A stretch of DNA of 22,533 nucleotides from an uncultured Porphyromonas sp. (lineage in GTDB: Bacteria; Bacteroidota; Bacteroidia; Bacteroidales; Porphyromonadaceae): positions 1 through 22,533 of the forward strand of contig NZ_CALHVI010000002.1 in the NCBI RefSeq assembly GCF_938039215.1. The letters run 5' to 3'. Of this stretch, positions 7,809 to 15,875 are shown piece after piece. The notes under the pieces are model-generated. The model had not been told where the DNA came from, made no database searches, and saw only the letters and a list, made by a program, of their open reading frames with translations. A program made the position numbers and the translations under genes. Each line of letters begins with the position of its first letter. Position 1 is the first letter of the stretch.

Positions 7809-8343
7809 CTACATCGCTAATGGAAGGGATGAGCCTGAGGAGGAAGGGAGAGTGCATCATCCCCAGAGGTTTAGATCTGGGGCATCACCATGCCCGAGAG
7901 TTGATGATCTTCTGCTTGTAAACTATAGACCTTCCTAGCCTCTTCCTGTGTTGCATCCCATGACCAGCCCCTATGGTTTGGCTTATTCGGAAGTAGAGTG
8001 AGCGGGGAGTTGACTAGGTTTCACTGTTGGTGTTTTGATTATAAATTGAATGTGTCTACCTTTAGAGCAAAGAGGATAACAAGTGCCCTCAAAAATACCC
8101 CTTCAGGAGCTTGGCAATCCCTTTGTAGCAACGCCTCATCATCTACCAAGCGCAGGGTAGGTGTCCCAGATATTCAGCCGTAGGCAAACAGCTGTATGAA
8201 GAACCCATCTTGTCATCTACTACATGAGGCGATAGAGGATCCTGCAGACCGCATAGCCTGCTTCTAGAGGAGGGTATCTCCCATCCGCTTACTCTAATAG
8301 ATACAACGCATTGCCTTCACCCCGATCTAAAAACCCAAACGAT
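7809..8343. other. 535-nt gap without a convincing gene
   Basis: No coding region here is believable. About 8020-8100 is clearly richer in A+T than its surroundings. On the - strand a frame of roughly 45 codons is open from about 8176 to a stop at 8042-8044 without a clear start, which might be a gene remnant. A + strand frame from 7998 to 8183 has no recognisable product. A weak promoter-like pair is at 8035-8064. The stretch just after the array (7800-7850) aligns loosely with the one after repeat B copy 2, so the repeated block may be a little longer than the array itself. Confidence 0.5.
8035..8064 (+). promoter_or_regulatory. Possible promoter of the secreted protein/OMP pair
   Basis: TTG at 8035-8037 and TACCTTTA at 8057-8064 are 19 nt apart. 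The last base of the -7 box is A where G is expected. If used, it would leave a leader of about 270 nt before the ATG at 8344. No better TAnnTTTG match was seen nearer that gene. Confidence 0.35.
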
Positions 8344-9057
8344 ATGAAATCACTAGCGACCCTACTTATCACCGTGAGCATGCTACTCTCCAGTTTGGCC
8401 CTGCATGCACAGCGATCGACGGAGTTCTTTTACCTCGGCAACGTGTACTGCAAGACGAAGGCCGGAGTCGAGCAACGTTTCCCCTATCTCCCCGTCTACT
8501 TATCCCGCCAAGATAAGCCCAATGACATCATCGCCGTCACGATAACGAATGCCAATGGGGAGGCCTCATTCAAGGGTGTTCCTATAGACCCCTACAAGGA
8601 TCATATCCTCACGGTGCATCTACCGAGTGGTATGTACCGCTTTCTCCGAACCCCTATTGAAAAGAACCCAGGCTTCAGAGGCAATATTAGTACGCATATT
8701 CGACTTGATGCTCTAGAGAAGTACCTCACATCATCGACGATCGTCCCGAAGAAGGCAGATGCTGATAAGCTGGCACTTGACCTTGCGACGAGCGCCATTA
8801 AGGGCGCTCAGCGGAAGGGTACGACGATCTCCGATGCAGAGGGGCTTAACTACAAGCTCTTCATCTCAGGGCATCTGGTGCAGGACAAGAGGCTTGCGGA
8901 TGCGCTCCTCCAAGTAAGGGGGAGCGATCTCGACAAGATAGTCATCACGCACCCGCTGCAGGCGAATGACTACTTCGCTGGATCAATCGACTTCTTTGTC
9001 CGGGATGTACCCCTACAGAAACTTACCCCCATGACCTTTACCCTAGAGCGTCTATGA
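8344..9057 (+). CDS. Secreted protein of unknown function coupled to OMP gene
   Basis: I do not recognise a family for this 237-residue protein. It starts with a clear signal peptide (MKS, hydrophobic 4-20, LHA with likely cleavage after Ala22), so it is exported. Residues 27-110 look like a beta-sandwich of the carboxypeptidase-regulatory or Cna-B kind: a YLPVYLSRQD strand, then TITNANGEASFKGVP, a motif typical of such domains. The rest (about 130-237) shows no known motif and ends with TPMTFTLERL. The start was set at 8344 because this gives the signal peptide; the frame extends upstream from a TTG at 8311. Its stop overlaps the start of the next gene as ATGA, so the two are translationally coupled and the proteins probably act together at the envelope. 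No lipobox cysteine is present. Confidence 0.8.
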   Translation: MKSLATLLITVSMLLSSLALHAQRSTEFFYLGNVYCKTKAGVEQRFPYLPVYLSRQDKPNDIIAVTITNANGEASFKGVPIDPYKDHILTVHLPSGMYRFLRTPIEKNPGFRGNISTHIRLDALEKYLTSSTIVPKKADADKLALDLATSAIKGAQRKGTTISDAEGLNYKLFISGHLVQDKRLADALLQVRGSDLDKIVITHPLQANDYFAGSIDFFVRDVPLQKLTPMTFTLERL

Positions 9058-11369
9058 ATAAGTCCTGCTTGATAGCGCTCCTCCTCATGATCGCCCCCTT
9101 GAGTCTCCTCGCTCAGGTCGAGGTGCGGGGACAGGTGGAGGATGCGAAGACTAAGGAGCCGATCACCCTTGCCTCCGTCACCCTCGTGAGTGAGCGGGAC
9201 TCGACGCTCGTACTCAGAGGGGCTACCGACCTTCAGGGAGGCTACCTCTTCAGTGATGTCAAGGTCGGGCGCTACCTCCTGCGTATCAGTTCTCTCGGCT
9301 ACAAGCCTCTGGAGCGACGGCTTCGTGTCGTGATGCCCAGCCAAGGGATCTCGATGGAGCTCCTCGATGAGCTACAGCAGGATAGTCAGGTGCTGGATGA
9401 TGTGGTGGTACAGGCTCAGGCTACGCATCAGCGAGCCGACCGTAGGGTGATCACCTTCGACAGGGAGACTGTCCAGGAGGCACTACATAGCTATGATCTG
9501 CTCAAGACCCTTCCCACGGTCAGCTTCGACGTGATGCACGACCGCATCAAGGGAGCTATGGGTGGGGAGGTGCAGCTCCTGATCAATGGGGTACGCTCCA
9601 CGAAGACGGATGTGCTCATGCTCCCTAAAGAGAAGATCAAGCGGGTAGAGGTATATGATATCCCTCCTGCTCGATACCGATCTGTGGAGTGTGTGATCAA
9701 TATCATCGTCTCCGGGCTAGATGATGGCTACATCGTAGGAGGCTCCCTCAGGCACGCCTTCACGACAGGCTTCGCTAATGATGAGGCCTATGCCTCTCTG
9801 ATCCGTGGCCGGCACAAGCTGAGCCTGGAGTACACACTGAACTATCGGGACTATCGAGATCGTGAGTCGCTCGCCGAGTATCGCTACAGCCTAGATCATC
9901 GGGCGTTACAGCTCACCTACTCGGATCATGATGCCTTCGGGTATACGACGCACAGCCCCGCCCTCAAGTACGCCTACGTAGTGGATGACCGCTACCTATG
10001 GGAGGCTCGCCTACAGCCGAGAGCTGAGCGACGCTTCTCCGACAATATCGGCTCGGGTCTCTACACTGTAGACGGAGTAGCTGGGGAGAAGCTGACCACC
10101 ACGGGTAGGGATAGGACCCAGCAGTTCAATCCTTCGCTTGACCTCTACCATTGGCGTAAGCTCGGGGAGAAGGACGAACTAAGCTTCAACCTCGTGGGGA
10201 CGCTCTTCTCCACCAAGCGAGAGACGAAGACCCGAGAGCAGGGCGTCACTACAGGGCTCACTAGCTACGAGGACTTCATGAAGCTGGACAATAGTAAGCG
10301 TTCGCTCATCCTCGAGCTAGCACACACCCGAGAGACGGGACTTTTACGGATCAGTTCGGGCTACAGGGGAGAGGTCTCCTTCCTACATTCGCAGGTAGAC
10401 AATCACTTCGGCCTCCTCGACTATACCAGCCGTACATGGCAGAACTACGGCTACAGTGAGATCTCGGGGCGTCAGGGGAGACTGCTGTATCGTGTGAGCC
10501 TAGGCTTGACCCACACGCTCAATCATTCGAGCTACCGCTCCTACAGTACCCTCGCCTTCACCCCGAAGGTCGTACTCGGCTATAGCCTAGGTGGAGGCAG
10601 TGACCTGCGCTTGATGTACGATGACGAGCCCATCCTGCCTAGTCTGGAGCAACTCAGTAGCAATCGCAGACGAGCTACCCGTGATATCACTACCGTAGGT
10701 AATCCCCAGCTGGAGAATGCGCATATGCGTAAGCTGACCGCTATGTATACGTATATCAAGGGGATCTTTGACATCAAGCTGGTAGGTCTCTATAGCCACA
10801 CACATCGCCCGCATATCCAGGCTATGAAGCGTGAGGGGGTAGGGATCACGTTCGCTCCGATCAATGGAGCATGGAGTGACGAACTTGCTGCGGGGGCTAG
10901 GGTGGTCGTCAAGCCCTTTGGTGACAACACCCTGCTTCTAGATACGTACCTCATACCTACGTATAGTAGACTTCGCTCATCGGAGATTAGTTATGATCGT
11001 GGCTCGCTCTATGGTATGTTTTCGCTGACGGCCCAGCATAAGGGGCTACAGCTCTATTATAAGTACGCCCTCCCGACTTATACCTATGATTCGGGCTACG
11101 CCTCTCGTATGGAGCCAGAGCATACTGCCTCGATCTCCTACCGCTTGGGGAATTGGAAGTTCTCTGCCTCGATGCTATTCATCGGGACTCCGGCCTACTA
11201 TCATGAGTATACGCTCGGTGAGCGTCTCGTCCAGTGGGGTACTAAGACGTGGATCCATGACAATAAGAATATGATCCTCCTTGGGGTGTCCTATCACCTC
11301 TCACGAGGCAAGGATAAGACCTACTCGAAGAACCTTCAGAACGAGGATGCCTCTTCCCCTACCTTATAG
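9054..11369 (+). CDS. TonB-dependent-receptor-like outer-membrane protein
   Basis: The 771-residue product has a signal peptide (cleavage likely after Ala20) and a carboxypeptidase-regulatory-like domain at about 22-95 with ATDLQGGYLFSDVKVGRYLLRISSLGYK. LDDVVVQ at 114-120 resembles the conserved stretch just before the plug in Bacteroidetes TonB-dependent receptors. A plug-like region follows (about 125-220, with LLINGVRS and VEVYDIPPARYRS). From 220 to the end, repeated alternating aromatic/polar strands indicate a beta-barrel. It best fits the outer-membrane beta-barrel family found in many Bacteroidetes rather than a SusC protein, and there is no SusD neighbour. The substrate cannot be predicted. 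It overlaps the preceding secreted-protein gene by 4 nt (ATGA). A palindrome array with a terminator-like hairpin follows. No type IX secretion C-terminal domain was seen. Confidence 0.85.
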   Translation: MNKSCLIALLLMIAPLSLLAQVEVRGQVEDAKTKEPITLASVTLVSERDSTLVLRGATDLQGGYLFSDVKVGRYLLRISSLGYKPLERRLRVVMPSQGISMELLDELQQDSQVLDDVVVQAQATHQRADRRVITFDRETVQEALHSYDLLKTLPTVSFDVMHDRIKGAMGGEVQLLINGVRSTKTDVLMLPKEKIKRVEVYDIPPARYRSVECVINIIVSGLDDGYIVGGSLRHAFTTGFANDEAYASLIRGRHKLSLEYTLNYRDYRDRESLAEYRYSLDHRALQLTYSDHDAFGYTTHSPALKYAYVVDDRYLWEARLQPRAERRFSDNIGSGLYTVDGVAGEKLTTTGRDRTQQFNPSLDLYHWRKLGEKDELSFNLVGTLFSTKRETKTREQGVTTGLTSYEDFMKLDNSKRSLILELAHTRETGLLRISSGYRGEVSFLHSQVDNHFGLLDYTSRTWQNYGYSEISGRQGRLLYRVSLGLTHTLNHSSYRSYSTLAFTPKVVLGYSLGGGSDLRLMYDDEPILPSLEQLSSNRRRATRDITTVGNPQLENAHMRKLTAMYTYIKGIFDIKLVGLYSHTHRPHIQAMKREGVGITFAPINGAWSDELAAGARVVVKPFGDNTLLLDTYLIPTYSRLRSSEISYDRGSLYGMFSLTAQHKGLQLYYKYALPTYTYDSGYASRMEPEHTASISYRLGNWKFSASMLFIGTPAYYHEYTLGERLVQWGTKTWIHDNKNMILLGVSYHLSRGKDKTYSKNLQNEDASSPTL

Positions 11370-11424
11370 CTCTCCCTCACTACCCCCCGCCCGAGAGGCC
11401 CAGCTACGATAGGGGAGAAGAGCT

Positions 11425-11536
11425 CCCATGCATACTCCACTAAACTGACCCATGCATGGGTCACCGAAGGATCCCATTCATGGGTCGCTCGGGTACCCCA
11501 TTCATGCCTCTCTCCCGAGGGTCATGAATGGGGTAC
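11425..11536 (+). repeat. 24-nt palindrome array, family B, copy 2
   Basis: Units start at 11425, 11449, 11473 and 11497, the same 24-nt spacing as copy 1. Unit 2 here is GACCCATGCATGGGTC, a perfect palindrome where copy 1 has an imperfect centre. Units 2-4 differ from copy 1 at only a few bases; unit 1 has diverged more. The array begins 55 nt after the outer-membrane protein gene. Confidence 0.85.
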
Positions 11537-11545
11537 TTCTTTTCT
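11493..11545 (+). terminator. Terminator hairpin in repeat B, copy 2
   Basis: GTACCCCATTCATG (11493-11506) pairs perfectly with 11523-11536, a 14-bp stem. Two bases that extend the stem in copy 1 are no longer both paired here. TTCTTTTCT (11537-11545) follows, identical to copy 1. It probably ends the transcript of the outer-membrane protein. Confidence 0.7.
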
Positions 11546-11617
11546 GTAGCCTGCTACGGGATGGAGTGTCGCCTAAGGAGGGTAGGAAAGCAGCCCATCC
11601 CACTAGGATAGAGCCAA

Positions 11618-11648
11618 CTGATGAATCCCTATATAATTCGTATCTTTG
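11618..11648 (+). promoter_or_regulatory. Promoter of the glucosaminidase-to-nnr operon
   Basis: TATCTTTG at 11641-11648 matches TAnnTTTG. CTG at 11618-11620, 20 nt upstream, is one base off the -33 TTG. Transcription would start near 11655, about 24 nt before the ATG at 11679. Apart from this no clear promoter was seen ahead of the seven genes that follow. Confidence 0.7.
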
Positions 11649-11678
11649 CCCCTACTTGTAGCTATATGCTACAGACAA

Positions 11679-12647
11679 ATGACTTCGATACAACTAATGA
11701 TGAGAATCAGCCATTCCATACGTCGCTCTTGTATCGGTATCTTCGCACTGCTCCTGCTCTGTGTGGTGGGTGCCTCTGCGCAGGTGCTGCGCAAGCCCAC
11801 CTTCATCGACTATATCCGCACCTATCAGGCCGAGGCTAGACGACAGATGGATCGTCACGCTATCCCAGCAAGTATCACGCTGGCGCAAGGCTTGATCGAG
11901 ACGGGGGCAGGTACAAGTACCTTGGCCCGAGAGCACAACAATCACTTCGGGATCAAGTGTCACTCGACCTGGTCAGGCCGACGCACCTACCGCCGAGATG
12001 ATAACCCCAATGACTGCTTCCGTAGCTATCCCTCAGTCAAGGACAGCTACGATGATCACTCCCTCTTCCTCAAGGCTCGACGCTATCAGCGCCTCTTCGC
12101 CCTACGCTACGATGACTATCGAGGTTGGGCAAAGGGACTTCAGCTCTGTGGCTATGCCACCAACAAGGGCTATGCTAATATGCTGATCAAGGTCATCGAA
12201 GACTATGAGCTCTATACCTTCGACCATGGGGAGTACCCTACGTGGTACTCGGGAGGAGGCTCTGCACCTCGTCGCTCGAAGAGCTCTCGTAGCTCCTATG
12301 ACGGGCCACAGCGTCCGTCCTACCTCAGCTATGGCCTCTTGTACGTCCTCGCTGACCAGAACGACACCTATGAGCGTATCGCTGCCGATATGGGGATCTC
12401 TGCGAAGAAGCTCGCTAAGTACAATGATACCCCCGAGGACTTCCCTCTGAACGAAGGGGATATCGTCTACCTAGAACCTAAGAATAAGGAGGCCTCGCCT
12501 CGCTATTCTACCTATACTGTGCGTATCGGAGACTCCATGCATGACATCGCTCAGCGCTATGGTATTCGTCTCGATCGCCTCTACAAACTCAACGACAAGG
12601 ACGGTGACTATGTCCCCGAAGAAGGCGATATCCTCCGTCTGCGCTAA
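11679..12647 (+). CDS. Secreted N-acetylglucosaminidase with LysM repeats
   Basis: This is probably a peptidoglycan hydrolase. After a signal peptide (arginines at 15-16, hydrophobic 18-31, GASA with cleavage after Ala34) comes a glucosaminidase domain of the FlgJ/LytG type (about 40-190). It contains SITLAQGLIETGAGTSTLA with the presumed catalytic Glu74, then NNHFGIKCH and RSYPSVKDSYDDHSLFL. Two C-terminal LysM modules bind glycan: a divergent one at about 220-268 and a clear one at about 279-322 (YTVRIGDSMHDIAQRYGI). I chose ATG 11679, 24 nt behind the predicted transcription start; the paired ATGs at 11697 and 11700 would give a shorter signal peptide and are also possible. It is first in the operon; purM begins 30 nt downstream. 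Confidence 0.88.
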   Translation: MTSIQLMMRISHSIRRSCIGIFALLLLCVVGASAQVLRKPTFIDYIRTYQAEARRQMDRHAIPASITLAQGLIETGAGTSTLAREHNNHFGIKCHSTWSGRRTYRRDDNPNDCFRSYPSVKDSYDDHSLFLKARRYQRLFALRYDDYRGWAKGLQLCGYATNKGYANMLIKVIEDYELYTFDHGEYPTWYSGGGSAPRRSKSSRSSYDGPQRPSYLSYGLLYVLADQNDTYERIAADMGISAKKLAKYNDTPEDFPLNEGDIVYLEPKNKEASPRYSTYTVRIGDSMHDIAQRYGIRLDRLYKLNDKDGDYVPEEGDILRLR

Positions 12648-12677
12648 CTACTCACGACTATACTTGATCCGACATTT

Positions 12678-13844
12678 ATGAATGAGCGCTATATGCAGCG
12701 TGGTGTCTCGGCCTCGAAGGAGGATGTGCACAACGCCATTCGCAATGTAGACAAGGGGCTTTACCCTAAGGCCTTCTGTAAGATCATCCCTGATATCCTC
12801 GGGGGCGATGAAGCTTACTGCAATATCATGCACGCCGATGGTGCGGGCACCAAGTCCTCTCTAGCCTATATCTATTGGAAGGAGACGGGTGACCTCTCCG
12901 TCTGGAAGGGCATCGCACAGGATGCGCTGATCATGAACATCGATGACCTGCTCTGTGTGGGTGCTGTCGATGGGATCTTAGTCTCCTCCACGATCGGTCG
13001 CAACAAGCACCTCATCCCCGGAGAAGTCATCGCCGCCATCATCAATGGTACAGAGGAGCTCCTAGCAGAGCTTCGTGATCAAGGTATAGGTGTCTATGCT
13101 ACGGGCGGTGAGACCGCTGATGTGGGCGATCTCGTACGTACCATCATCGTCGATAGCACGGTCACTTGCCGTATGAAGCGCTCGGATGTCATCGACAATG
13201 CTCGCATTCAGGCGGGAGATGTCATCGTCGGGCTAGCCTCCTTCGGTCAAGCTACCTATGAGACGAGCTACAACGGCGGTATGGGAAGTAATGGTCTGAC
13301 CTCTGCCCGCCACGATGTGCTGGAGCATAGCCTAGCTAGCCGCTTCCCCGAGAGCTACGATGCTGCTACACCTGACGACCTCGTCTATAGTGGCTCCAAG
13401 GCTCTCACAGAGCCCATCTCTGGTACCCCCCTCGATGCAGGACGACTCATCCTCTCTCCGACACGTACCTATGCCCCGATCATCAAGGCGATCCTCGACG
13501 AGCTCCGTCCCGAGATCCACGGTATGGTGCACTGCTCGGGAGGAGCTCAGACTAAGGTGCTTCACTTCGTCGAAGGGAAGCACGTCATCAAGGACAATAT
13601 GTTCCCCATCCCTCCGCTCTTTGACTTGATCCAGAAGGAGAGCGGTACACCTTGGGCAGAGATGTACAAGGTCTTCAACATGGGCCACCGTATGGAGCTC
13701 TATGTCTCCCCCGAGCATGCCGCTCGTATCATCGAGATCTCCGAGCGCTTCGGAGTACCAGCCCAGATCATCGGCCGAGTAGAGTCTGCCGAGAAGAATC
13801 ACCTCACTATTAACTCTCCCTACGGAGAGCTTCACTACGAATAA
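12678..13844 (+). CDS. purM: Phosphoribosylformylglycinamidine cyclo-ligase (AIR synthase)
   Basis: PurM closes the imidazole ring of FGAM to give AIR, the fifth step of purine synthesis, using ATP. The 388-residue product is of the divergent type seen in Bacteroidetes, longer than the E. coli enzyme of about 345 residues. HADGAGTKSSLAYIYWKETG corresponds to the GVGTK nucleotide-binding stretch. QDALIMNIDDLLCVGA corresponds to the conserved MxxNDLxxxGA segment. TGGETADVGDLV and SYNGGMGSNGLTSAR are further family motifs, and HCSGGAQTK marks the C-terminal half. It follows the glucosaminidase gene by 30 nt and precedes prfA by 20 nt, so it is an operon gene. Confidence 0.9.
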   Translation: MNERYMQRGVSASKEDVHNAIRNVDKGLYPKAFCKIIPDILGGDEAYCNIMHADGAGTKSSLAYIYWKETGDLSVWKGIAQDALIMNIDDLLCVGAVDGILVSSTIGRNKHLIPGEVIAAIINGTEELLAELRDQGIGVYATGGETADVGDLVRTIIVDSTVTCRMKRSDVIDNARIQAGDVIVGLASFGQATYETSYNGGMGSNGLTSARHDVLEHSLASRFPESYDAATPDDLVYSGSKALTEPISGTPLDAGRLILSPTRTYAPIIKAILDELRPEIHGMVHCSGGAQTKVLHFVEGKHVIKDNMFPIPPLFDLIQKESGTPWAEMYKVFNMGHRMELYVSPEHAARIIEISERFGVPAQIIGRVESAEKNHLTINSPYGELHYE

Positions 13845-13864
13845 AAGCTACCCAATACACCTAC

Positions 13865-14953
13865 ATGGCAACGGACAACGACCTGCTTAGTCGTATCGAG
13901 AGCTTGGAGATACGTTTCCAAGAGATCACATCACTCATCACAGCCCCCGATATCATCGCTGACCAAAAGCGCTTCATGAAGCTCAGTAAAGAGTACCGAG
14001 ATCTGGAGCGCATCCTCGACAAGGGGAAGGAGTATCGCAACCTTCTAGGGAATATCCAAGAGGGACGTGAGACCCTAGACTCTGAGTCAGACCCCGAGCT
14101 ACGTACTATGGCTCGTGAGATGATGCAGGAGGCTGAGGAGCGTATCCCTTCCCTCGAGGAGGAGATCAAGCTCCTTCTGATCCCAGCAGACCCCGAGGAT
14201 GCTAAGGATGTGGTCATGGAGATCCGTGGCGGTACGGGCGGTGATGAGGCTGCGCTCTTCGCTGGCGACCTCTACCGCATGTACGTACGCTACTGCGAAG
14301 GCCGAGGCTGGACTACCGAGGTCACGAGCATGAGCGAAGGTACGGCTGGCGGCTACAAGGAAATCATCTTCACCGTCTCTGGTGACGGGGTCTATGGAGT
14401 CCTCAAGTACGAGAGCGGTGTCCACCGTGTCCAGCGTGTCCCCGAGACGGAGACTCAGGGCCGTGTACATACCTCAGCGGCCTCCGTCGCTGTACTCCCC
14501 GAAGCAGAGGAGGTCGACGTAGTCCTCAACCCCGCAGATATCGAGATGCAAACCGCTCGCTCTGGTGGTGCTGGGGGACAGAACGTGAATAAGGTCGAGA
14601 CCAAGGTCCAGCTTACCCACAAGCCTACGGGGATCGTCGTCGTCTGTCAGCAGGCACGTACCCAGCTGGCTAACCGTGAGCTCGCTATGCAGATGCTTCG
14701 TACGAAGCTCTACGATATCGAGCTGACGAAGCACAACGAAGAGATCGCTGCTCGACGTAAGACCATGGTATCTACGGGTGACCGCTCGGCCAAGATCCGT
14801 ACCTACAACTATCCTCAGGGTCGTGTGACCGACCACCGCATCAACCTGACGCTCTACAACCTCTCTGCGATCATGTCGGGCGATATTCAGCCCATCATCG
14901 ATGAGCTGATCATCGCTGAGAACATCGAGCGTATGAAGGAAGCAGCCCTTTAG
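13865..14953 (+). CDS. prfA: Peptide chain release factor 1
   Basis: RF1 ends translation at UAA and UAG. The 362-residue length is normal. The GGQ motif that triggers peptidyl-tRNA hydrolysis is at 237-239 within SGGAGGQNVNKVE. The stop-codon-reading PxT tripeptide is PET (193-195) in VPETETQGRVHTS, which marks RF1 rather than RF2 (SPF). The N-terminal helical domain spans about 1-100. The ATG at 13865 is 20 nt after purM. The glutamine of GGQ is normally methylated by PrmC; no prmC gene lies in this window. Confidence 0.96.
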   Translation: MATDNDLLSRIESLEIRFQEITSLITAPDIIADQKRFMKLSKEYRDLERILDKGKEYRNLLGNIQEGRETLDSESDPELRTMAREMMQEAEERIPSLEEEIKLLLIPADPEDAKDVVMEIRGGTGGDEAALFAGDLYRMYVRYCEGRGWTTEVTSMSEGTAGGYKEIIFTVSGDGVYGVLKYESGVHRVQRVPETETQGRVHTSAASVAVLPEAEEVDVVLNPADIEMQTARSGGAGGQNVNKVETKVQLTHKPTGIVVVCQQARTQLANRELAMQMLRTKLYDIELTKHNEEIAARRKTMVSTGDRSAKIRTYNYPQGRVTDHRINLTLYNLSAIMSGDIQPIIDELIIAENIERMKEAAL

Positions 14954-15007
14954 CTTAGAGCCCTCTAATCCTCCACGATAAACCCACTCCAGAGTAGATC
15001 AAAGACT

Positions 15008-15844
15008 ATGACAAGAGACGAACTATTTGAGAATATCAAGAGGAAGAAGTCCTTCCTCTGTGTCGGCCTAGATACCGATGTGCGCAAGATCCCCCAGTTC
15101 CTGCTGGAGGAGGATGATCCCATCTTCGCCTTCAACAAGAGGATCATCGATGCGACGGCTCATCTGTGCGTGGCCTATAAGCCCAATCTCGCTTTCTATG
15201 AGAGTATGGGTTCCTTCGGCCTGCAAGCCTTTGAGAAGACTGTGGAGTACATACAGACGAACTACCCCGATCAGTTCATCATCGCCGATGCCAAGCGTGG
15301 TGATATCGGGAATACCAGCGATATGTATGCCCGTAGCTTCTTCGAGCATCTCAAGGTCGATGCCCTCACCGTAGCCCCCTATATGGGGAGTGATAGCGTC
15401 CTGCCCTTCTTGAAGTATCCTGGACGCTGGGTGATCCTGCTGGCTCTGACCTCCAACGAAGGAGCCTTCGACTTCCAGCTCTCTCAGGTAGACGGCGAGG
15501 AAGCACTCTTCGAGCGTGTCCTACGCAAGAGTAAGGAGTGGGGGAGCAGTGACCAGCTCATGTACGTCGTCGGAGCTACCAAGGCAGACATGCTCGAGCG
15601 TGTACGTGCCATCGTCCCCGATGCCTTCCTCCTCGTCCCTGGTGTCGGGTCGCAGAACGGTAGCCTAGAGGATGTAGCACGCTTCGGACTGAATAGCCAG
15701 TGTGGGCTCCTCGTCAATGCTTCTCGTAGCATCATCTATGCTGATAGCACGGAGGCCTTCGCCAATGCTGCTGGTGCCGAAGCAGAGAAGCTACGCCGAC
15801 AGATGGCTGATATACTCATCAAGAATAAGCTGGTCGAAGCCTAA
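15008..15844 (+). CDS. pyrF: Orotidine 5'-phosphate decarboxylase, type 2
   Basis: PyrF decarboxylates OMP to UMP, the last step of pyrimidine synthesis. The 278-residue product belongs to the longer type 2 subfamily. The catalytic charge network is in IADAKRGDIGNTSD, with Asp94, Lys96 and Asp99. Substrate contacts are seen in CVGLDTD (Asp22) and AYKPN (Lys58). VVGATKADML and LVPGVGSQNG hold the phosphate-binding loops. It is separated from prfA by 54 nt with no visible terminator or strong promoter, and lpxD starts 31 nt downstream. Confidence 0.95.
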   Translation: MTRDELFENIKRKKSFLCVGLDTDVRKIPQFLLEEDDPIFAFNKRIIDATAHLCVAYKPNLAFYESMGSFGLQAFEKTVEYIQTNYPDQFIIADAKRGDIGNTSDMYARSFFEHLKVDALTVAPYMGSDSVLPFLKYPGRWVILLALTSNEGAFDFQLSQVDGEEALFERVLRKSKEWGSSDQLMYVVGATKADMLERVRAIVPDAFLLVPGVGSQNGSLEDVARFGLNSQCGLLVNASRSIIYADSTEAFANAAGAEAEKLRRQMADILIKNKLVEA

Positions 15845-15875
15845 GCGCTCCGGCAGAACTAAGATAAGACCGAAC

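Noticed and set aside
7552..7938. 128-codon + strand frame after miaA
   Set aside because: Starts inside miaA and translates the palindrome array; no real product.
7998..8183. 61-codon + strand frame in the 7809-8343 gap
   Set aside because: No homologue recognised and its middle overlaps the possible promoter at 8035-8064; too short to support on its own.
11452..11661. 69-codon + strand frame before the glucosaminidase
   Set aside because: Translates the family B array and the promoter at 11641-11648.
15702..15875. Upstream extension of lpxD
   Set aside because: Lies in another frame of pyrF; the LpxD domain begins at the ATG at 15876.
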